This document shows positions 4,416 through 5,643 of a stretch of 5,643 nt of DNA, in pieces. The DNA comes from DASPKO01 sp035628055. Its GTDB lineage: Bacteria; Planctomycetota; Phycisphaerae; Phycisphaerales; UBA1924. Numbering within the stretch: the first letter of the stretch is position 1; each line of letters begins with the position of its first letter. The translations under genes and the position numbers were made by a program. The stretch covers positions 1-5,643 of the forward strand of contig DASPKO010000111.1 of the NCBI GenBank assembly GCA_035628055.1, given 5' to 3'. A model generated the notes under the pieces. It searched no databases. It saw only the letters and a program-made list of their open reading frames with translations, and was not told the DNA's origin.

Positions 4416-5643
4416 CCACCAAGGGCCGGCTCGAGGGGGACGTGCGCAAGACGGGTGCCGCGGCCGCGGAGACCTTGCGGGGCCGGTGCGCGGACCTGGG
4501 GTTGCCGAGCTGGCGGTTCGATCAGTCGCTGCGGCTGTGGTCGGGCCCGTGCGAGACGGGGAAGCGCGCGGCGTGGCTGGCCTCCGGCCCGGTGACCGAG
4601 GCCGTCGGCGCCGCGGTGGCCGCCGCGGTGGAGCGGAGCGACGCCGAGGTCGTCGAGCTGGGCGAGGGATGCTGGCTGATCGTGCTGGCGGAGCGGTACT
4701 CGCGCCGGCGCACCGGGAGCATCGCGGTCATGGCGCTGGGCGCAGCGGCCCGGACGGGCGGTCTGATCGCCAGCGGGGCCGCCGCGGCCGGCGCCGACGC
4801 CGAGACGGTCTGGGCGGACCTGGCCGAGCTGGCGGTCTACGACGCGGCGGACATCCCGCGTTTGCGGCGCGCGCTGATGTGGATGCGCGACGACCTGTGC
4901 CAGCAGTACCGCGACCGCGTCGGGCTCGAGGAGTTCGGCAACCAGCTCACCGAGATGTACGAGGAGATCGGGCTGCTCTACCGCCTGGGCCGGTCGATGA
5001 ACCGCCTCACCGAGCCGGTGCAGTTCGTGACGACCCTGTGCGACGACCTGGTGCAGACGCTCCCGTTCCAGTGGGTGGCGGCGCGGTTCGCCGACTCCGC
5101 GCGGGTCGCCCCCGCGCTCGCCGGGCACCTGGCGCTCGCCGGGTCCGCGGTCGGGCGGGCCGAGGTCGTCGGGGGCTTCGCGGCCGGGCTCATCGGCGGG
5201 CTGGACCCATCGAAGTGGACGCTGCTCCGCGAGGAGGATCACCCGGAGCTGGCCGGCCTGACCGGCACGGGGGTGCTGGCCCATCCCATCTCGCGCGAGC
5301 GCGAGGTGGTGGGGGTGCTGCTGGCGGGAAACAAGCGCGGGCCGGACCCGGAGGTCTCGAGCTTCGAGACCCAGCTTCTCGACGCCGCCGCGGACTACCT
5401 CAGCGTCTTCACGGAGAATGCCGGGCTGTACGCGGACCAGCACGCGGTCTTCGTGGGGACCATCCGGGCGCTCACGGCCTCGATCGACGCCAAGGACCGG
5501 TACACCCGCGGTCATTCCGAGCGGGTGGCGCACCTGGCCCGGCAGCTCGCCCGGGCGGCCGGGCTCGACGAGGCCGCCGCGGAGAAGATCCACATCTCGG
5601 GCCTGCTGCACGACGTGGGCAAGATCGGCGTCCCGGAGGCGGT
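4412..5643 (+). CDS. GAF and HD-GYP domain protein, probable c-di-GMP phosphodiesterase (3' truncated)
   Basis: The frame is open from ATG 4412 to the window edge, giving 410 full codons with the C-terminus missing. Three parts can be seen. Residues about 30-165 form an unrecognised domain with SWRFD at 33-37, GCWLIVL around 86-92, RRRTGSIAVMALG just after, and a helical end (LRRALMWMRDDL). A linking helix near 174-193 (EFGNQLTEMYEEIGLLYRLG) leads into a GAF-like sensor domain to about 340. The HD-GYP domain starts near 346 with TIRALTASIDAKDRYTRGH, and shows His368 and the HD pair His400-Asp401 followed by VGKIGVPE. The GYP motif and later metal ligands lie beyond the window. HD-GYP proteins hydrolyse cyclic di-GMP with a metal centre; activity here is inferred from the intact early ligands. 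There are no membrane segments, so it is likely cytoplasmic. The start overlaps the response regulator stop (ATGA), suggesting that the receiver controls this enzyme. Confidence 0.92.
   Translation, partial: MTTKGRLEGDVRKTGAAAAETLRGRCADLGLPSWRFDQSLRLWSGPCETGKRAAWLASGPVTEAVGAAVAAAVERSDAEVVELGEGCWLIVLAERYSRRRTGSIAVMALGAAARTGGLIASGAAAAGADAETVWADLAELAVYDAADIPRLRRALMWMRDDLCQQYRDRVGLEEFGNQLTEMYEEIGLLYRLGRSMNRLTEPVQFVTTLCDDLVQTLPFQWVAARFADSARVAPALAGHLALAGSAVGRAEVVGGFAAGLIGGLDPSKWTLLREEDHPELAGLTGTGVLAHPISREREVVGVLLAGNKRGPDPEVSSFETQLLDAAADYLSVFTENAGLYADQHAVFVGTIRALTASIDAKDRYTRGHSERVAHLARQLARAAGLDEAAAEKIHISGLLHDVGKIGVPEA

Noticed and set aside
4358..5611. 417-residue minus-strand open frame
   Set aside because: It is antisense to the HD-GYP gene, with the Arg/Gln/Pro/His bias of a GC-rich shadow and no recognisable domain.

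Overview
This is GC-rich bacterial chromosomal DNA with strong G/C at third codon positions. It holds six protein-coding genes (two cut by the window edges) and no visible RNA gene, CRISPR array, insertion sequence or phage gene. The style of several proteins suggests a planctomycete, perhaps of the Phycisphaerae. The clues are the 'GSAF..AFAIPN' MurJ variant, the 'YIGNGPNFMVKAIAE' antiporter tail, the SPSAEMRQL-type DUF971 protein and the HD-GYP protein with an unusual sensor-like N-terminus. This assignment is a recollection-based inference, not a proof.

Layout: (1) 1-317 (+) is the C-terminal end of an ArsB/NhaD-type sodium:proton antiporter. (2) 340-1977 (+) is murJ, the lipid II flippase, 22 nt downstream and probably co-transcribed with the antiporter. 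(3) 1982-2365 (-) is a small DUF971 (GBBH-like N-terminal domain) protein, convergent with murJ and separated from it by only 4 nt. (4) A 102-bp divergent intergenic region leads to 2468-3661 (+), a complete acetyl-CoA C-acetyltransferase (thiolase) with all catalytic residues. (5) 3662-4007 is a 346-bp gene-free stretch containing several inverted repeats, including one 12-bp stem and a weak promoter candidate. (6) 4008-4415 (+) is a single-domain CheY-like response regulator. Its stop codon overlaps the start of (7) 4412-window end (+), a GAF + HD-GYP cyclic-di-GMP phosphodiesterase-like protein cut by the window edge after its HD motif.

The first four genes are housekeeping functions: ion exchange, peptidoglycan precursor transport, a small protein of unclear role, and acyl-CoA metabolism. 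The last two form a clear signalling unit, in which a phosphorylatable receiver is translationally coupled to an HD-GYP effector. I see no convincing wholly new system. The points most worth a second look are the unrecognised, possibly PocR/GAF-like N-terminal domain of the HD-GYP protein, the inverted-repeat-bearing intergenic region before the signalling pair, and the charge pattern of the MurJ cavity.
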